In this document: one piece after another, positions 21,436 to 32,814 of the stretch
Layout: the number at the start of each line of letters is the position of its first letter
Numbering within the stretch: position 1 is the first letter of the stretch
Source: Nomia melanderi
Lineage: Eukaryota; Arthropoda; Insecta; Hymenoptera; Halictidae
DNA length: 64,000 bases
NCBI RefSeq assembly: GCF_051020985.1
Contig: NC_135008.1
Location: 2,914,001-2,978,000, forward strand
Reading direction: 5' to 3'
The notes under the pieces: generated by a model
What the model was told of the DNA's origin: nothing
What the model saw: only the letters and a program-made list of their open reading frames with translations
Database searches by the model: none
Program-made: the position numbers and the translations under genes

Positions 21436-21990
21436 TACCAGCGAGAAATCGGTTCGCGTATGCAACCCGCAAAGCGTTGAAACGGCAGTTATGCCGATGC
21501 TCGCGAAAGATAAGTCGCGCGATGATGTGGAGCCCGAAAGTTCCTCGAAGCTGTCGATCATTCTTCGAAGGAGATACCGGCTGCCAACGGGCCGATCGAT
21601 CTTGGCCGGTGAGAGGGGTGCGCGGCGTGCAAGCAGCGAAATCTGCCCATTTATTTCCGGGACGGACACGTTGCTGGGCCGGTGGTAGCGATAAATCGAG
21701 CTGGAACCGTTGGCTGCCGGCTACGTTGCCGATCTCTGCCCCTTTTTTCCCTCTCCGCGGCGGGCTGCGGGTGTTCCCCGGGACCGGCGGGCAACCCGAT
21801 CGTCCTGGATCGAATGCCGGACACGGAGGATCCGCGAGGGGCCGCGATGCTAACGGGAACTAAATGGAAACCCCTCGAGAACGTTCACGGTCGATCCGTT
21901 CGGCCATAACGCGGGCAAAGTGAATCATTTGGTTGCCGATGGTTCCGCGGTGGTCGGCTCGGAGAATGAAATTCTGGGCGAAGAGAGAAT
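21436..21990. other. GC-rich unique island
   Basis: Among the most GC-rich parts of the window (21580-21860). Four overlapping frames are open on the plus strand and one on the minus strand, none with a splice pair or codon bias. Regulatory or conserved noncoding DNA is possible. Confidence 0.4.
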
Positions 21991-22267
21991 ATTAACCCTT
22001 TGACGAAGACTGTTTTTACAAAACCTCAAATAGTGTGTGCGTTGTTTAATTTAGTTAGTGTTTCATTGTGAGCTGTGTTGAAATAATTATACTGTTTCAA
22101 ATAAAATTCTCTTTCTCCTACATAGATTTACGGAATCATTCAGTTTGAGGGATATCGAATTTTTTTATCATTATATCGTAACAGTTTCAGTCGACTCTGA
22201 TGCAATTATGCGGATAGAAATTATTCTGTTAAAGTGTGGAACAAGTGCCAGTAAATCGAGTGTTAAC
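21991..22267. mobile_element. TTAA MITE with mixed termini
   Basis: Starts TTAACCCTTTGACGAAGAC at about 21992 and ends GTAAATCGAGTGTTAACC at about 22265, with a family F-like segment (ATAGATTTACGGAATCATTC) at about 22122. It is best read as family F inserted in, or recombined with, a CCCTTTG-type element. Confidence 0.55.
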
Positions 22268-22774
22268 CAACCGATGATCGAATTGTCGAACTATCGAAAC
22301 GTACCGTGAGCCGAGCGAAGAACAAGAGAAACTTAATGACCAGCCATTGCCTTGATACCAGGATTCCGAGCAGAAAAGTCCAAGTGGATCGGAAAACGAG
22401 AACTTTCCTAACGCATTGTCCGGCGATAACGAGCGAATCGCAGGACACTTTTAGCGAAGTGAAAGCTGCCTCGTGGAGAGCTCTCTCTCTCAGCCTTGGA
22501 TTTAACGCTAGAGCTACCAGGCGTAGTTTGTACAGATCAAAATGGCCCATTTCAAATTGGAACATTTATTTTCAGACGTTAATCTCGTAACGAGCTGTCG
22601 TTTGAAATTAACAACTCTCCTTGGAAGAAGTTCGTGCTTACAGAATGATCTTGAGAATAACTGTCTTATAATTGGAAGATAATTGATTTCGCATACAAAT
22701 TTCGTAAGTAACTAGATAACAGGGTAATATGAAAATTTCCATAGCAAAGAATTAACAATTTTTGCTATAGAAAG
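22268..22774. other. Unique DNA, no gene seen
   Basis: Moderate-GC sequence. The frames at 22263-22565 (minus) and 22306-22590 (plus) overlap and lack support. A short GAGCTCTCTCTCTC run sits at 22478. Confidence 0.35.
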
Positions 22775-23340
22775 AACAACCCTTTGCAATTCAATATTTT
22801 TCAATATAAACATTTATTATGCTCTGACGAAATATTAACAATATTATTTGCAGATTGCATAAAGGAACATTTTGTAGAAATTATGGAGCAGAGTTGTTTT
22901 ATTTCTATTCCACGTGTCGATACCTTATTCAACGTGTTATATTCAATTTTTCACTCTATAATTTTGTCACATTCAATCAAATGGTGACTAAGAATTGTAT
23001 CTCAAGTGCAAAGGTTCAAGTTATCCAGCTATCTTGTACAAATTATAGAGCAGAGTTGTTTTATTTCTATTTCACGTGTCGATACCTCATTCAACACGTT
23101 ACATTCAATTTTCCACTCTATAATTTTGTCGCATTCAATTAAATAGCGATTCAGAATCATCTCTCAAGTGCAAAACTTTAAGTTATTCAATTACCCTGTA
23201 CAAACTATGAAGCAAAATTATTTTATTTCTATGTTCCACGTGTCAATACCTCATTCAACGTGTTATATTGAATTTTTCACTCTATAATTTCGTCTCATTC
23301 AATCAAACAGCGACTAAAAGTCGCCTCCCAAGCACAAAGG
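22775..23340. repeat. 170-bp tandem array grown from family A interior
   Basis: Three units with GAGCAGAGTTGTTTTATTTC (about 22890, 23048 and, diverged, 23213), CACGTGTCGATACC, TCAACGTGTTATATTCAAT and CTCTATAATTTTGTCACATT. Each ends with the family A signature (TCAATCAAATGGTGACTAAG then CTCAAGTGCAAAGG). The element's terminal TTAA is lost between units. Confidence 0.9.
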
Positions 23341-24060
23341 TCCGACTTATCCAGTTTCGCCCAGAAAACGGCCGTTTGACCGCACCGCGTGCCAGTCCGA
23401 GTGATAAGGGTTAAATCCGGTAGAAACTCGATTTCGAGTTAAGAATACGCGATACCCGGGACGGGCCGAGGGAAAAAAGCTCCCCCTCGCATCCCTTCGC
23501 CCCGGAATTACGCGGGGAAATTGCTTTCCGCCGTCAACTCGATCACAGCCTCTCGAATCCGATTCCTTCCCGCCTCTTCCCTCGAATTTCGTTTCGCCTC
23601 TCTCGTTGTTCACTGTTTCCCGGGGAACTCCGGGAGCGCGTAAAACCCGCGGCGGCGAACGCAACGGTCCGACGAGCTTTCTACTTTATTTGGAGCACGC
23701 CGGGCACTCGACGAAATTTCGATTCGGCACGTGCAACGTAACGGAGCGTGTCCGTTCCGCGCATAATTCGATCTTCGACGCTCGAATCGATTCGCCGCCG
23801 GATTATTTTCGTTCCCGTTCCCCGAGCGGGGCGCGCGTGAATTCATTTCGAGTCGGAGAAACGATCGATACCGGGGAATAATTATTTTTGCGATCGCTGG
23901 AACGTCTCGAACCGTCGGACTACGTCGGAGGGTATCTTTGTAGAGTATCGGGGAGTCGCGAGTAAAAAGCAGCGATTGCGAGACGAGGCTTTAAAGACAG
24001 GTCATAATTATTCTTGGAGGCTCGTTAAGCGTACCGAAGCTTTGATTGAGGTTTCAAGTG
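23341..24060. other. GC-rich unique island
   Basis: CpG-rich 23360-23890, flanked by AT-rich DNA. Overlapping open frames on both strands (23347-23664, 23606-23881, 23610-23846) with no splice pair. No gene is called. Confidence 0.4.
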
Positions 24061-24344
24061 ATATACGAGTCGAGCGTTAGAAAATAGGAACGATGCAGAG
24101 GAACGAGGATGAGACGTAGATGTCGTAATACAGTGGATACACGTGGAAATGGAGATTCTGTGTTGTGGTAGTGAAGTATAAGTAATGGCAGTGATCAATG
24201 TTTCTGAAGGTATTGGGCGCTTCGCAATCGAGAAATTAAGGATAGGTAGCAGAAAATGGAGAATCGACGGGAATAGGTGATAGTTGCAGTGAGTGGCTTT
24301 GATCGAAATTTGAACTTTCATTTGGGAATTCGAAGCTTTTCTGG
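24061..24344. other. Unique DNA, no gene seen
   Basis: Single-copy, purine-leaning sequence. The minus frame at 24025-24321 (98 codons) is unsupported. Confidence 0.3.
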
Positions 24345-24870
24345 TGTCTATTTTCTGTAGGAAGACCTTCGTGCAAAGGGTGGCACATAATCTCTAGAAA
24401 TTGTAACAATATCCTCAGTTTCTTCGGACATTCATTCTACTATTCAAGTGAAGCTTTATCTTCAAAATCGTAGAATGGAGAAAAGAAAGAATTCAAAAGG
24501 GTAATTCTTATTCCAGCAGCATACAAACATGAAACTCACTTTTCTCGACAAAGGACCATTGTCAAAGCCATCAGAGTTTCATTAGAGAACAGATTTTTAA
24601 TATTATTGTCACGTAATTTCTAAAACTTGTAAGAGAATGCCCTCAGTTTCTTCAGACGTTCCTTCTACTATTCAAGTGAAGCTTTATCTTCAAAATCGTA
24701 GAACGGAGAAAAGAAAGAATTCGAAAGATCTGGAAGGGCAATTCTTATTCCAGTAGCATACAAACTTGAAACTCACTTTTCTCGAGAAAGGACCATTCAA
24801 AGTCATCAAGCTTCCTCATTTCTAAATATACACTGCGACATGCAAAAAGTTTCATTAGAAAACAGATTTT
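24345..24870. repeat. 240-bp tandem duplication
   Basis: CCTCAGTTTCTTCGGACATT at about 24413 recurs as CCTCAGTTTCTTCAGACGTT at about 24641. Both units share CAAGTGAAGCTTTATCTTCA, GGAGAAAAGAAAGAATTC, GCATACAAACATGAAACTCA and CTCGACAAAGGACCATT. Confidence 0.9.
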
Positions 24871-25335
24871 TCCATCTAACCCTCTTCTTGATAGAATGAT
24901 TCTTCCACCCCCGCAGCGACGCAACGCTCCCCAATCATCGATCACCATCCCCGAGCGATATCCGTGTCGAGCACCGTGTCCGCGAGCTCTCGAGCAGGAG
25001 AAAAAGTGAGCGTGTCCCCGTTTCCTGGCCGGTCACTCGGCAAGTGGGGTGGCGGGTCCATTTGGACCCGGTTCAAGCGAACAAGAAGAAGAACCGCCAT
25101 CCAGCCGTGGATTGAATGAAAAGTCCGGCCGATTCAGCGGCCGCCGTGCACCGAGTGAATGAGAGGGAGAATCCAACGGGGGAGAGAGACGGAGGGTGTC
25201 ACGTCTGCCATTGGTAGGGGGTGGGTCGGAATTAGATTTCGATGCCACGATGCACACTGGCGACTGGTCACTCGATCAACGGTGATAACAAACGCTGACG
25301 ATGATGATCGCGGTTGATACATGAGAAGCTAACCC
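24871..25335. other. GC-rich unique island
   Basis: GC-rich 24900-25270, partly G-rich on the plus strand (GGTAGGGGGTGGGTCGG at about 25214). No supported frame. Confidence 0.35.
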
Positions 25336-25775
25336 TTTGTGTTAGGGTGTTCTAGGTGGATATCCTCTTTCACCCTTTGCTGACGAAGAATATTTCACAG
25401 AAGTATACGAAATCTTTAGCAGATGAAGCTAGATTATATATCAGTTACTTGAATGATAGGAGAAACAGAAACTCTGTGCTGATTTCTTGGTGTTTAGATT
25501 AAGATTCTTTGAAATATACGAAATCTTCAGCAAATGAAGCTAAATTATATATGAGTTGCGGAAATGATAGGAGAAACAGAAACTATGTGCTGATTTCTTG
25601 GTGTTTAGATTAAGATTAAGATTAAGATTCTTTGAAATGTAGGAAATCTTTAGTAGATGAAGCTAAATTATATATTAGTTACTTGAATGATAGGAGAAAC
25701 AGAAACTATGCGCTGATTTCTTGGTGTTTAGATTAAGATTAAGATTAAGATTAAGATTAAGGTTAAAGGTTCAAA
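25336..25775. repeat. 120-bp tandem array from family G, with GATTAA microsatellite
   Basis: Three units starting near 25386, 25505 and 25628: ATCTTTAGCAGATGAAGCTA, TTACTTGAATGATAGGAGAA, TGCTGATTTCTTGGTGTTTA. The unit is a reverse-complemented family G interior. At unit junctions AGATTA is expanded (25612-25632 and 25734-25764), longest in the last copy. Confidence 0.9.
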
Positions 25776-26025
25776 TATAGACAATTGGGACACGTATTCC
25801 TGCAATTGCATCAATCAGAATTGATGGAAGTGTTTACTGGATAATGCCTGTGAAGTCCAGTACACGTCGAATTGACGTAAACCTAGTGTTAAGTCGAGAG
25901 TTTCGAGGCTTCGTCACTGGATTACTTGCTTGCTACTCTTGCTCTAGCATTTCCCAACTGCGACTAGGGCTATTCCATTATCAACAACTCACTAGAACAA
26001 AGAATTCTATGCTCCTGCATCTACG
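25776..26025. other. Unique DNA, no gene seen
   Basis: Short single-copy segment. The plus frame at 25844-26035 (63 codons) is unsupported. Confidence 0.3.
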
Positions 26026-26335
26026 TTCACTATAGTCCAACGATTCGATATTCAAAACTAAAATGTTTAGTTTCAATTGAGAAAGATAGAACGTTCGCAT
26101 TTTGTTCGTCACGAGTTTGACACCGTGTCGTAAAGTAATGGTTTAACTTAACAGAAATTGAGTTGAATTCAACGAATTTCAACGGAATTCCAACGACCAA
26201 TATTCAAAACTGAAATATTCAGTTTCAATCAAGGACACCACACATTTGGTTCGTCACGAGTTTGACACAGTGTCGTAAGTCAATGGTGTAATTTAACATC
26301 CGAAGGATAGATCGACGTTCACGTATGTTAATTTC
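26026..26335. repeat. 155-bp tandem duplication
   Basis: CGATATTCAAAACTAAAATG at about 26048 recurs as CAATATTCAAAACTGAAATA at about 26198. Both are followed by TTTAGTTTCAATTGAG-like sequence, TTCGTCACGAGTTTGACAC and GTGTCGTAAAGTAATGGT. Confidence 0.85.
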
Positions 26336-26750
26336 TACACGAAATGTTGGTCGGGTTGAAAGAGGAGGGGTTAAAGTGTCACGGATCCGTACCGTGCCCG
26401 TTCAACCGTTCTCCATCGAGGATTCAAACACAGAACACACTTGACCCGACGCGACCACGTCGGCAGCTCGAACGCGACTGATACCGTGGTCCTCGCGTTC
26501 CCCGGTCCCTTCCGATCCGCTCCCCACCCCTTTCGAATCGAGCTTGAAGAGAGCAGGAGGTGGGAGATACAGAGGGATGCGGAGCAGCGCGATACTCCCG
26601 TCACCCGGAAATGACGAGCGAGGAAGCGAGGAGCTCGGGGGTGGGATGCTGCAACTGCGAAAGGGATGTTTCGACCTCTTTCCATTTCGTCCCTTTTCCT
26701 ATTTGCCCGGGCCTTTTTGTTTTGACAATTATCCTGCGAATGTTTCGGCC
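26336..26750. other. GC-rich unique island
   Basis: GC-rich 26370-26660. Overlapping frames on both strands, no splice support. TCACGGATCCGTACCGTGCC at about 26378 is an imperfect palindrome. Confidence 0.35.
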
Positions 26751-27045
26751 ATTAGATTGTGGAATTAGGTCTATACACGGTGGCTGGTGAAGAAACTGTC
26801 TTGGGGGAAGAATCTTGGAGGGGGATGTTTGGAATTGTTTCACATGAAGGGTTTTTTTTCTGTTACAATTGATGGGTGTCTGGATGATTGATATGTGTCT
26901 GGATGATTGTTGTATGAATGTTGAGTCATTCGATTGTGGAATTAAGTATACACGGTGGATGGTAAAGAAACTTTCTTGGGTTCTTGCAGGGGGATGTTTC
27001 GAATTGTTTGATTTGAAGGGTTTTTTGATGATTGTTGTGTGAATG
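26751..27045. repeat. 178-bp duplication with internal short repeats
   Basis: ATTGTGGAATTAGGTCTATA at about 26756 recurs as ATTGTGGAATTAAGTATACA at about 26934. Shared words are CACGGTGGATGGTAAAGAAA, GGGGGATGTTTGGAATTG and GAAGGGTTTTTT. The long minus frame 26601-27218 runs through this and the next element and is an artefact. Confidence 0.85.
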
Positions 27046-27233
27046 TTAACACTAGATTTACGGAATGAGTCAATTTGACTCACATTGAATTTTATAAGCA
27101 TTATTTGGTAAATGTTCGGGTCAATTTTTATTAATGCAATTATGCGAATATGTATCCTAATTGTCTGCTCTGAAACCTCTAATTTGAACAATAGAACAAA
27201 CTGAACAGTAAATGTCAATGAACCTAGTGTTAA
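27046..27233. mobile_element. Family F TTAA-flanked MITE
   Basis: TTAACACTAGATTTACGGAA at the left and AATGAACCTAGTGTTAA at the right, 188 bp, TTAA on both sides. A small hairpin GAGTCAATTTGACTC follows the left end. Compare 40346-40560. Confidence 0.85.
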
Positions 27234-28163
27234 AGAATTGAATTATAGAGTTACTGATTACAGTAGATTATAATTTTGTTGAAACTCACAAATCACACGT
27301 ACAAAACTAATTTCAGTAACGTTTATATCAAGACATTCAATAAACCACCCTTTAATTTCTTTCTGCGATTCCTCGAACACTACCGCAATCAAAACCACGC
27401 CATTCCTATCAATTATCCGCAACTCATGCAGCAGAAAATAATATTCAATTCCGACTTCAAGGTAAAGCCAATATTTAACCTCGTCGGGCTCAATCCGAAG
27501 CCCTCGCCGCGATTTCATAGCCGATATTTCACGGCAAGCGATTAAACACGTCGCAACGCAATTAAAATCTGCTGGTTCGCCCAACAGTCACTGTACTTCG
27601 GTAAAACGGGGTAAGCTTCGCGTGCGTCGATTCGCGGGACAAAGGTGAGATGCACCAATTGCAGTACAAGGGTGAATACTCGTCGTGAAGTACGCGAAGT
27701 CGCGCGGTTCCTTGATAAAAAAAACAGAAACCGCCTGAACGAGCTCCATAAAAACCGGATGAACGTTGAATGAGAAAATTTTCGCATCTTCAACTTGTTC
27801 CCTCGGGTGAAACCGACGCTGCGTCGCGGGAAACACCCGGTGTGTGTGTGTGTGTGTTTCCGCTTTGTCGAAGCATCGATGGACGCGACAATGAAATTCT
27901 CCAATTTATTCTTTCCCTCTCCGAGCGTTTGTTGTCGCGTTTAACGATACTCCTACCGCGACCAGTCGAATGACTTATCTTTGGCAGAATTTGCATTTTT
28001 TAATATAGAATGAAGATAACAGTCAGTTTGACAGTATAGAAATATAGCTTCTTTTATTTAGAAGTGTATAATTTACATTTTATTTATATTGAAATTTTAG
28101 GAACAGTCATTTGATTGGTCGCGGTAGGAATAGTGTTAACAACGAGGTCTCCTGTTTTGATGT
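27234..28163. other. Unique DNA, no gene seen
   Basis: AT-rich to 27480, GC-moderate to 27960, then AT-rich. GTGTGTGTGTGTGTG run at 27841-27856. Overlapping frames at 27258-27996 on both strands have no codon bias or splice pair. Confidence 0.35.
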
Positions 28164-28391
28164 TTAACCCTTTGAACTCTGTAGGCTCCAATATTGCACT
28201 AGTTATAATATTAAATATTTTAATGAATCTTGAAGAAACTACCCTAAAATTATTAGATTTTCCACACATCCGAATTTTGTACTAAGGAGAGTAAAAGATC
28301 GAAGAAATGTTACATTTCTCATTTTTGCTGGGAATATTATAAAAATTAGTTGCTGATAGATTACAAAATCATCTGGAGTGCTAAGGGTTAG
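28164..28391. mobile_element. Family B MITE, near intact
   Basis: TTAACCCTTTGAACTCTGTA to CATCTGGAGTGCTAAGGGTTA. Left TTAA intact, right TTAG. Termini (CCCTTTGAACTC / GAGTGCTAAGGG) are imperfect inverted repeats. The interior carries AATGAATCTTGAAGAAACTA and AATTAGTTGCTGATAGATTA. Reference copy for family B in this window. Confidence 0.9.
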
Positions 28392-28942
28392 ATGGGAAAA
28401 AAAGGGTTCAGAAGTAACGTCGAAGGCGGTTATTATTATCTCGAGGGCGAGGATTCCCTTGGCGACCCTCGGATACAATTTTCAACGCGTCAGTTTCCAA
28501 CAATATGCACCTGTTATACTTGGTGACTTTGATGATCGTTCAACGAAAAAATCGAAGTTCACACTTTGGATTTGCGGTAGGTATGAATTTGAAATTTAAT
28601 TTTACAATCAGTGTGATCAGTCCACAAATGCATGAGAATGTGATATTTTTCATCCCTCTGCAAATTCAACCCCTTATCTTGCCATCTGTTTCGTGACTGA
28701 ACTGGCAACTGCTTTATCTTTGCTAATTTGTCACTGGGAAATACTGCACGTTTGATATAGATATAGGAATTTTATATGGTGAGTATACACATGTGTAAAT
28801 ATTGTAATATAGTTACGATGGTAATTGGTAATTATGTTGAATCAGGATATCAATGCAAACACGAGTTAACTAAATTGTCTATCATTTACTTGAACAATAG
28901 AAAAATAGGGAACTACGTGTTGATCTCTTGCTATTCGAGTAA
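28392..28942. other. Unique DNA ending in family G remnant
   Basis: No supported gene. From about 28855 the sequence (CTATCATTTACTTGAACAAT, GTTGATCTCTTGCTATTCGA) resembles the family G interior, into which the next element is inserted. Confidence 0.4.
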
Positions 28943-29173
28943 TTGACACTAGAACTATCGAGCATTTAATACGATTAATATGCAATTCCTATAAAAATAC
29001 AGCAATAGATTATTTCCAGTTTCTTCAGACATTCATCATAGTACTCTAGTGAAACTATTTATTTTCAAAATCATTTCGAATATTCGATGCCTCGAAGATA
29101 TCGATAATTGCTAAATAAAACAATCGAAACCAGTCATTTTGACTGGTACGGTAATTGGAGTAAATCAGTTCTG
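28943..29173. mobile_element. Family C MITE
   Basis: TTGACACTAGAACTATCGAG at the left and TGGTACGGTAATTGGAGTAA at the right. Interior as in other C copies (TTCTTCAGACATTCATCATA, ATTCGATGCCTCGAAGATAT, CCAGTCATTTTGACTGG hairpin). Both terminal TTAA sites are mutated, so this is an older copy. Confidence 0.8.
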
Positions 29174-29254
29174 TAAAACTTAGTCTTCGAAGCAAACAAA
29201 TTTCATCTCGAAACGTCGACATTCGTCCGTAAAGTTAACTCGTGACCGGTCAAC

Positions 29255-29380
29255 GTCTTCAAAATTATATAAAACTGAATAAAACTATATAAAACTTCAT
29301 ATATAGCTTTATATAGTTAAAACTTCATACATAGCTTTATATAGTTTTATATAGTATTACACTTTTTTATATAGTTAACG
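29255..29380. repeat. ACTATATAAA-type short repeat
   Basis: TATATAAAACTGAATAAAAC followed by inverted forms (TTTATATAGTTTTATATAGT). The word is shared with the satellite at 3765-4330, so this is probably a relic of it. Confidence 0.7.
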
Positions 29381-29945
29381 TCTTAACAGCATTGACCGAG
29401 CGGTTCAAACACCAATACCCAATACACAATGTTAACGATAATTCATCTCTCACAACTACCTCGATCGCCATGACCGTTAACATCGAAAAACTACTCTCTG
29501 CCGAAATTCAATTTAGACCGGTCGTACGCGCCCGGCGCGACACTGCGAGCCGCGGGGCTCGATCTGAAACGCAATCCTGCACGGGACACCCTCTCCGAAG
29601 AATAGATTTCGCAAAACCGTCCGCGATTTGCATTGAAATTAGTCGCGGCGCGTCGGCGGGGTAAAATATGCGCGGAGCCGGGTCGAAGATAAAAGGCGTG
29701 TCGGGTGTTTTCGGGTGCAGCCGGGGGCGGCGGCGGCGGCGACGGCAAAGGAGCCGGGTCCGAAAGCGGAGGGCCGGTGGGCGTGAACTTGGGACGATAA
29801 GATAAAACCGATGGATTAGGTCAGGATTGGATCTAAACAAAATCTGGGTCACGTTTGCGCCGCAGCCGGCGAAACCGGGTCTGGGTTAGATCTAGGTTGC
29901 CGCGGCCTGCGACCGCCCCGATAAGGGCTTAACCGCCGGTTATTC
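29381..29945. other. GC-rich unique island
   Basis: Very GC-rich 29510-29940 with a GGCGGCGGCGGCGGC run at about 29726. Open frames on both strands reflect stop depletion. No splice pair is seen. Possible regulatory island or 5' region. Confidence 0.4.
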
Positions 29946-30420
29946 GGGGATTAACCCTTTGCGGACGAACGTCGACGTTTCGAGACGTAGTTTTCATGTT
30001 TCGAAGATTAAGTAGTAAATAATTTAATTACTCGGACACCGAGAGATCGGTAGTTTCTGTTTTTCCTGTCATTTAACACGTTGAGCGCCACGACCTTTGA
30101 CCTTGAATGACCTTCAGCCATAGGTCGTTGAATTCGTCTTGAAACGCACTAGTTGAAGGTGGATGAAAAAACGTGTCGTCCCATTTGAAAAAAGAATGTT
30201 GACCTTCACCTCACCTTGGAGTGTCCACCGGAGTGTAACGCTTTATAATTTCCACCCTGTATGAAGTTTCTCCTTTTATTTTTAAGATTGTTGTTTGTTG
30301 GAGTGTAACGATGAGTAACCGTGAGAGAGGATGGTGTATGTGAGCTAGGAACATGAATTGAAACGTTTGCTGATAAACTGTCAAATTTGTAGATAGATTG
30401 AGACTGGTTCTCAGTTAATT
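29946..30420. mobile_element. Family G fragment and an unassigned degenerate element
   Basis: TTAACCCTTTGCGGACGAAC at about 29950 is a family G start, and its 3' end is not found. From about 30095, TTTGACCTTGAATGACCTTC and TGACCTTCACCTCACCTTGG form clustered TGACCTT words. ATAATTTCCACCCTGTATGA at about 30244 echoes, in reverse complement, ATACACGGTGGAAATTGG at about 30507, about 260 bp away: possible ends of a decayed element. Confidence 0.4.
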
Positions 30421-30925
30421 AACGGTCGTTGTGTATTGAAGAATTTTTCAGTTCTGAAACTTCTGCTATTTGAGCTTTAAGGAGTGTTGCTATAGTCTGT
30501 CGTAAAATACACGGTGGAAATTGGAGATCAGGCCTTCCCCCACTCCGGCTACCGTTGTCAAGGGAACTAAGATGGCAGGATAAGGAGAGATTTGTCGCCA
30601 TCTGTTGTCGTTTTGCGCGAAACGTGAGATAATGACTCCGTTGGCTATCGCAGTGTGTGTTTTTCTCTGTGGGATTTTTTTTCGGATTTTTGCGGTCGGA
30701 GTAATGCGCGTTCGAATGGATCATTCGGAAACGGATTGAAACGCCTAGTTACGGATTCCGAGGCATTGTATCTGGAATCGGGCTATCGTAATAACATCGT
30801 TCCCGGCAGAATTCCGTCGCTATTGTGTGTACGCCGTTGCTGAACACGGAGCTACGGAATTGCCGTTCACCATGCGCGCCGAGCGCCTGTTTGTATCGCG
30901 ATGAGATAGCGTCCGGGGGAGAGAG
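30421..30925. other. Unique DNA with an unsupported minus ORF
   Basis: The minus frame from ATG at 30724 to a stop at 30419 (101 codons, polar) overlaps the possible degenerate element noted just upstream. No codon bias. It may be decayed transposon sequence. No gene is called. Confidence 0.3.
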
Positions 30926-31545
30926 AAAAGAAATTGATGGGTAGATAGCTGGATGGGAAAGTAGATGGATGGATAGATGGGTAAGTAGGGAAACGATGAG
31001 ATAGGCAGATAGGGAAATTGAGAGAGAAATTGGTGGGTGGAGTGATTAATCGATTGATGGATAGATAGATAGGTAAATAGATAGATAGATAGGTAGAAAA
31101 ATTGGTGGGTAGATCAATTGATTGATAGATAGATAGATAGATAGATTGATAGATAAATACATAGACAAATAGAGAAATTGGTAGATAGATAGATAGGAAA
31201 ATTGGTAGATAGGTAAATAGAAAAATTGGTAGATAGATAGGTAGGAAAATTGGTAGATAGGTAAATAGAAAAATTGGTAGATAGATCAACTGATTGGTAG
31301 ATAGATGGATTGATAGATAGATTTATAGATAGATAGAAAAACTGGTAGATAGATCAATTGATTGATTGGTAGATAGATGGATTGATAGATAGATATATAG
31401 ATAGCTGGAAAAACTGGTAGATAGACCAATTAATAGATAGATATATAGATAAATAGAAAAATCGGTACATAGATCAATTGATTGATCAATAGCTACAAAA
31501 ATTGCTCGACAGATAGATCGATAGATAGAAAAACAGATGAATAGG
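30926..31545. repeat. GATA-type composite tandem array
   Basis: GATAGATAGATAG microsatellite blocks alternate with AAAAATTGGTAGATAG and ATCAATTGATTGATAG blocks. The minus frames through it (I-Y-L-P-I-F-L-F-T-Y type) are artefacts. The same composite recurs at 32815-33085. Confidence 0.95.
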
Positions 31546-32110
31546 TAAATAGCGGAGCACAAACACAGACAGTTAAACAGAAAGATAGTCGAGTATGTAA
31601 GCAGACGGATAAACAGATACACGGATAATTACGCAAGTAGACGGGATAAATACACAGATTCAGCAGCCACGTAGACAGAGAATCCGCGAAGGAACGGCCA
31701 AGGGGAAACGGTCGTTCGAACGGACTGTAGTCAGACAAGCAAATACCTAGGCAAAGGCACGGCGGAACGCGTGTTGCGTCGACAGAAACAGGACGAGGCG
31801 GCGGTTCTCCGAAGTGAACGGAGCGCGACGGACAAATACGAAGACGAGAAACGGACCGGCGAACGGGACAAAAGATCGCGGAGGCGTCGACGCGAGGAAA
31901 TGGAACTGATTGCAGCCATCCCCCTCCTCCTCCTCCTCCTCCCCAGCAGTGTTTCGTCTCTCCTAATCATCCCCCTCTGATCTTTTTCACTACCCATCGG
32001 ACCGTTATCCTGCGTCGCGGTAATCGATTTCTCGCTTCCTTCTTCGTCGCTGTATCGCGTCGAGAATTATATGCGAAGATATCCGTGCGAGTTTCAAGGT
32101 GAATCGCGGA
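31546..32110. other. Unique DNA, CTC microsatellite
   Basis: Moderate GC. CCTCCTCCTCCTCCTCC at 31923-31941. Frames at 31731-31997 (minus) and 31771-31980 (plus) overlap and are unsupported. Confidence 0.35.
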
Positions 32111-32410
32111 ATTTGAATATAACAGAACAATACAAAGCAAGGAAACATCAAGGAACGATATCAAAATATATGAAATTGAAAGAATAAGTTGAATGTAACT
32201 TGATATTTTATTAACCCTTTGCAATTGTGTTTGAATTGAGAGCTGGTGGATGTTTGGAACAGTTTGTCGTCTCGTTGATGACTGTTTACATGAGTGTAGC
32301 ATAATGAGAGTTTTTTGCTTCAGGGCGAATTTAATGAAGTTTTAGTTGTCTGATTAGATAAGAGTCGAATACGTTGAGTTTGTCAATGTTTGACAGTGAG
32401 AATTCAGTGA
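32111..32410. mobile_element. Dispersed repeat joined to TTAA-element end
   Basis: GGAACGATATCAAAATATAT and AAGTTGAATGTAACTTGATA (32150-32205) match the repeat at about 2500-2590 and the array at 52540. TTAACCCTTTGCAATTG follows at 32211. No paired terminus found. Confidence 0.5.
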
Positions 32411-32814
32411 ACATTGTTTTCTGAATCAACGATCTGTGGCCTAGCCAGTGGACATCGAAAAATATTGAACGAAAGAAAGCTAATTTCGAAGTTCACCGAT
32501 GTGTCAGGTCGAACAAATATTCCGCCGACAGCATTGGAAATTCCAGCGGTGATATAACGGACGAAACTCCCGTGACAACCTCTACATATAGCCGACAGTC
32601 GTTTGCATCCGCCAATTAAAAATAACGCGTTCCACACGGTTGTTGTCGCGAAAACAGATTATGTATCGCGAAACAAAGGATAATTCAGCTTCAAGGGCGT
32701 AGTTTTTAACTGAATGATGCAAACTGATGAATGTCAATTTCACTCGCACCGAATTCTATACAAATTTTCAAATTTGTTTATTGGAACTTTTAGAACGCAG
32801 CTGTTGACATTTCA
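32411..32814. other. Unique DNA, no gene seen
   Basis: Single-copy. The minus frame at 32404-32637 is unsupported. Confidence 0.3.

Noticed and set aside
26601..27218. 205-codon minus-strand ORF
   Set aside because: It spans a tandem duplication, unique DNA and most of a family F MITE. No single gene would do so, and there is no codon bias.
30060..30520. Possible end pair of a decayed DNA transposon (clustered TGACCTT words; inverted TTTCCACC...GTGTA segments)
   Set aside because: The inverted match is short and the borders have no target duplication. Left as a note within the feature entry.
30867..31738. Minus-strand ORFs with I-Y-L-P-I-F-L-F-T-Y runs resembling membrane proteins
   Set aside because: Translation of GATA-type microsatellite.
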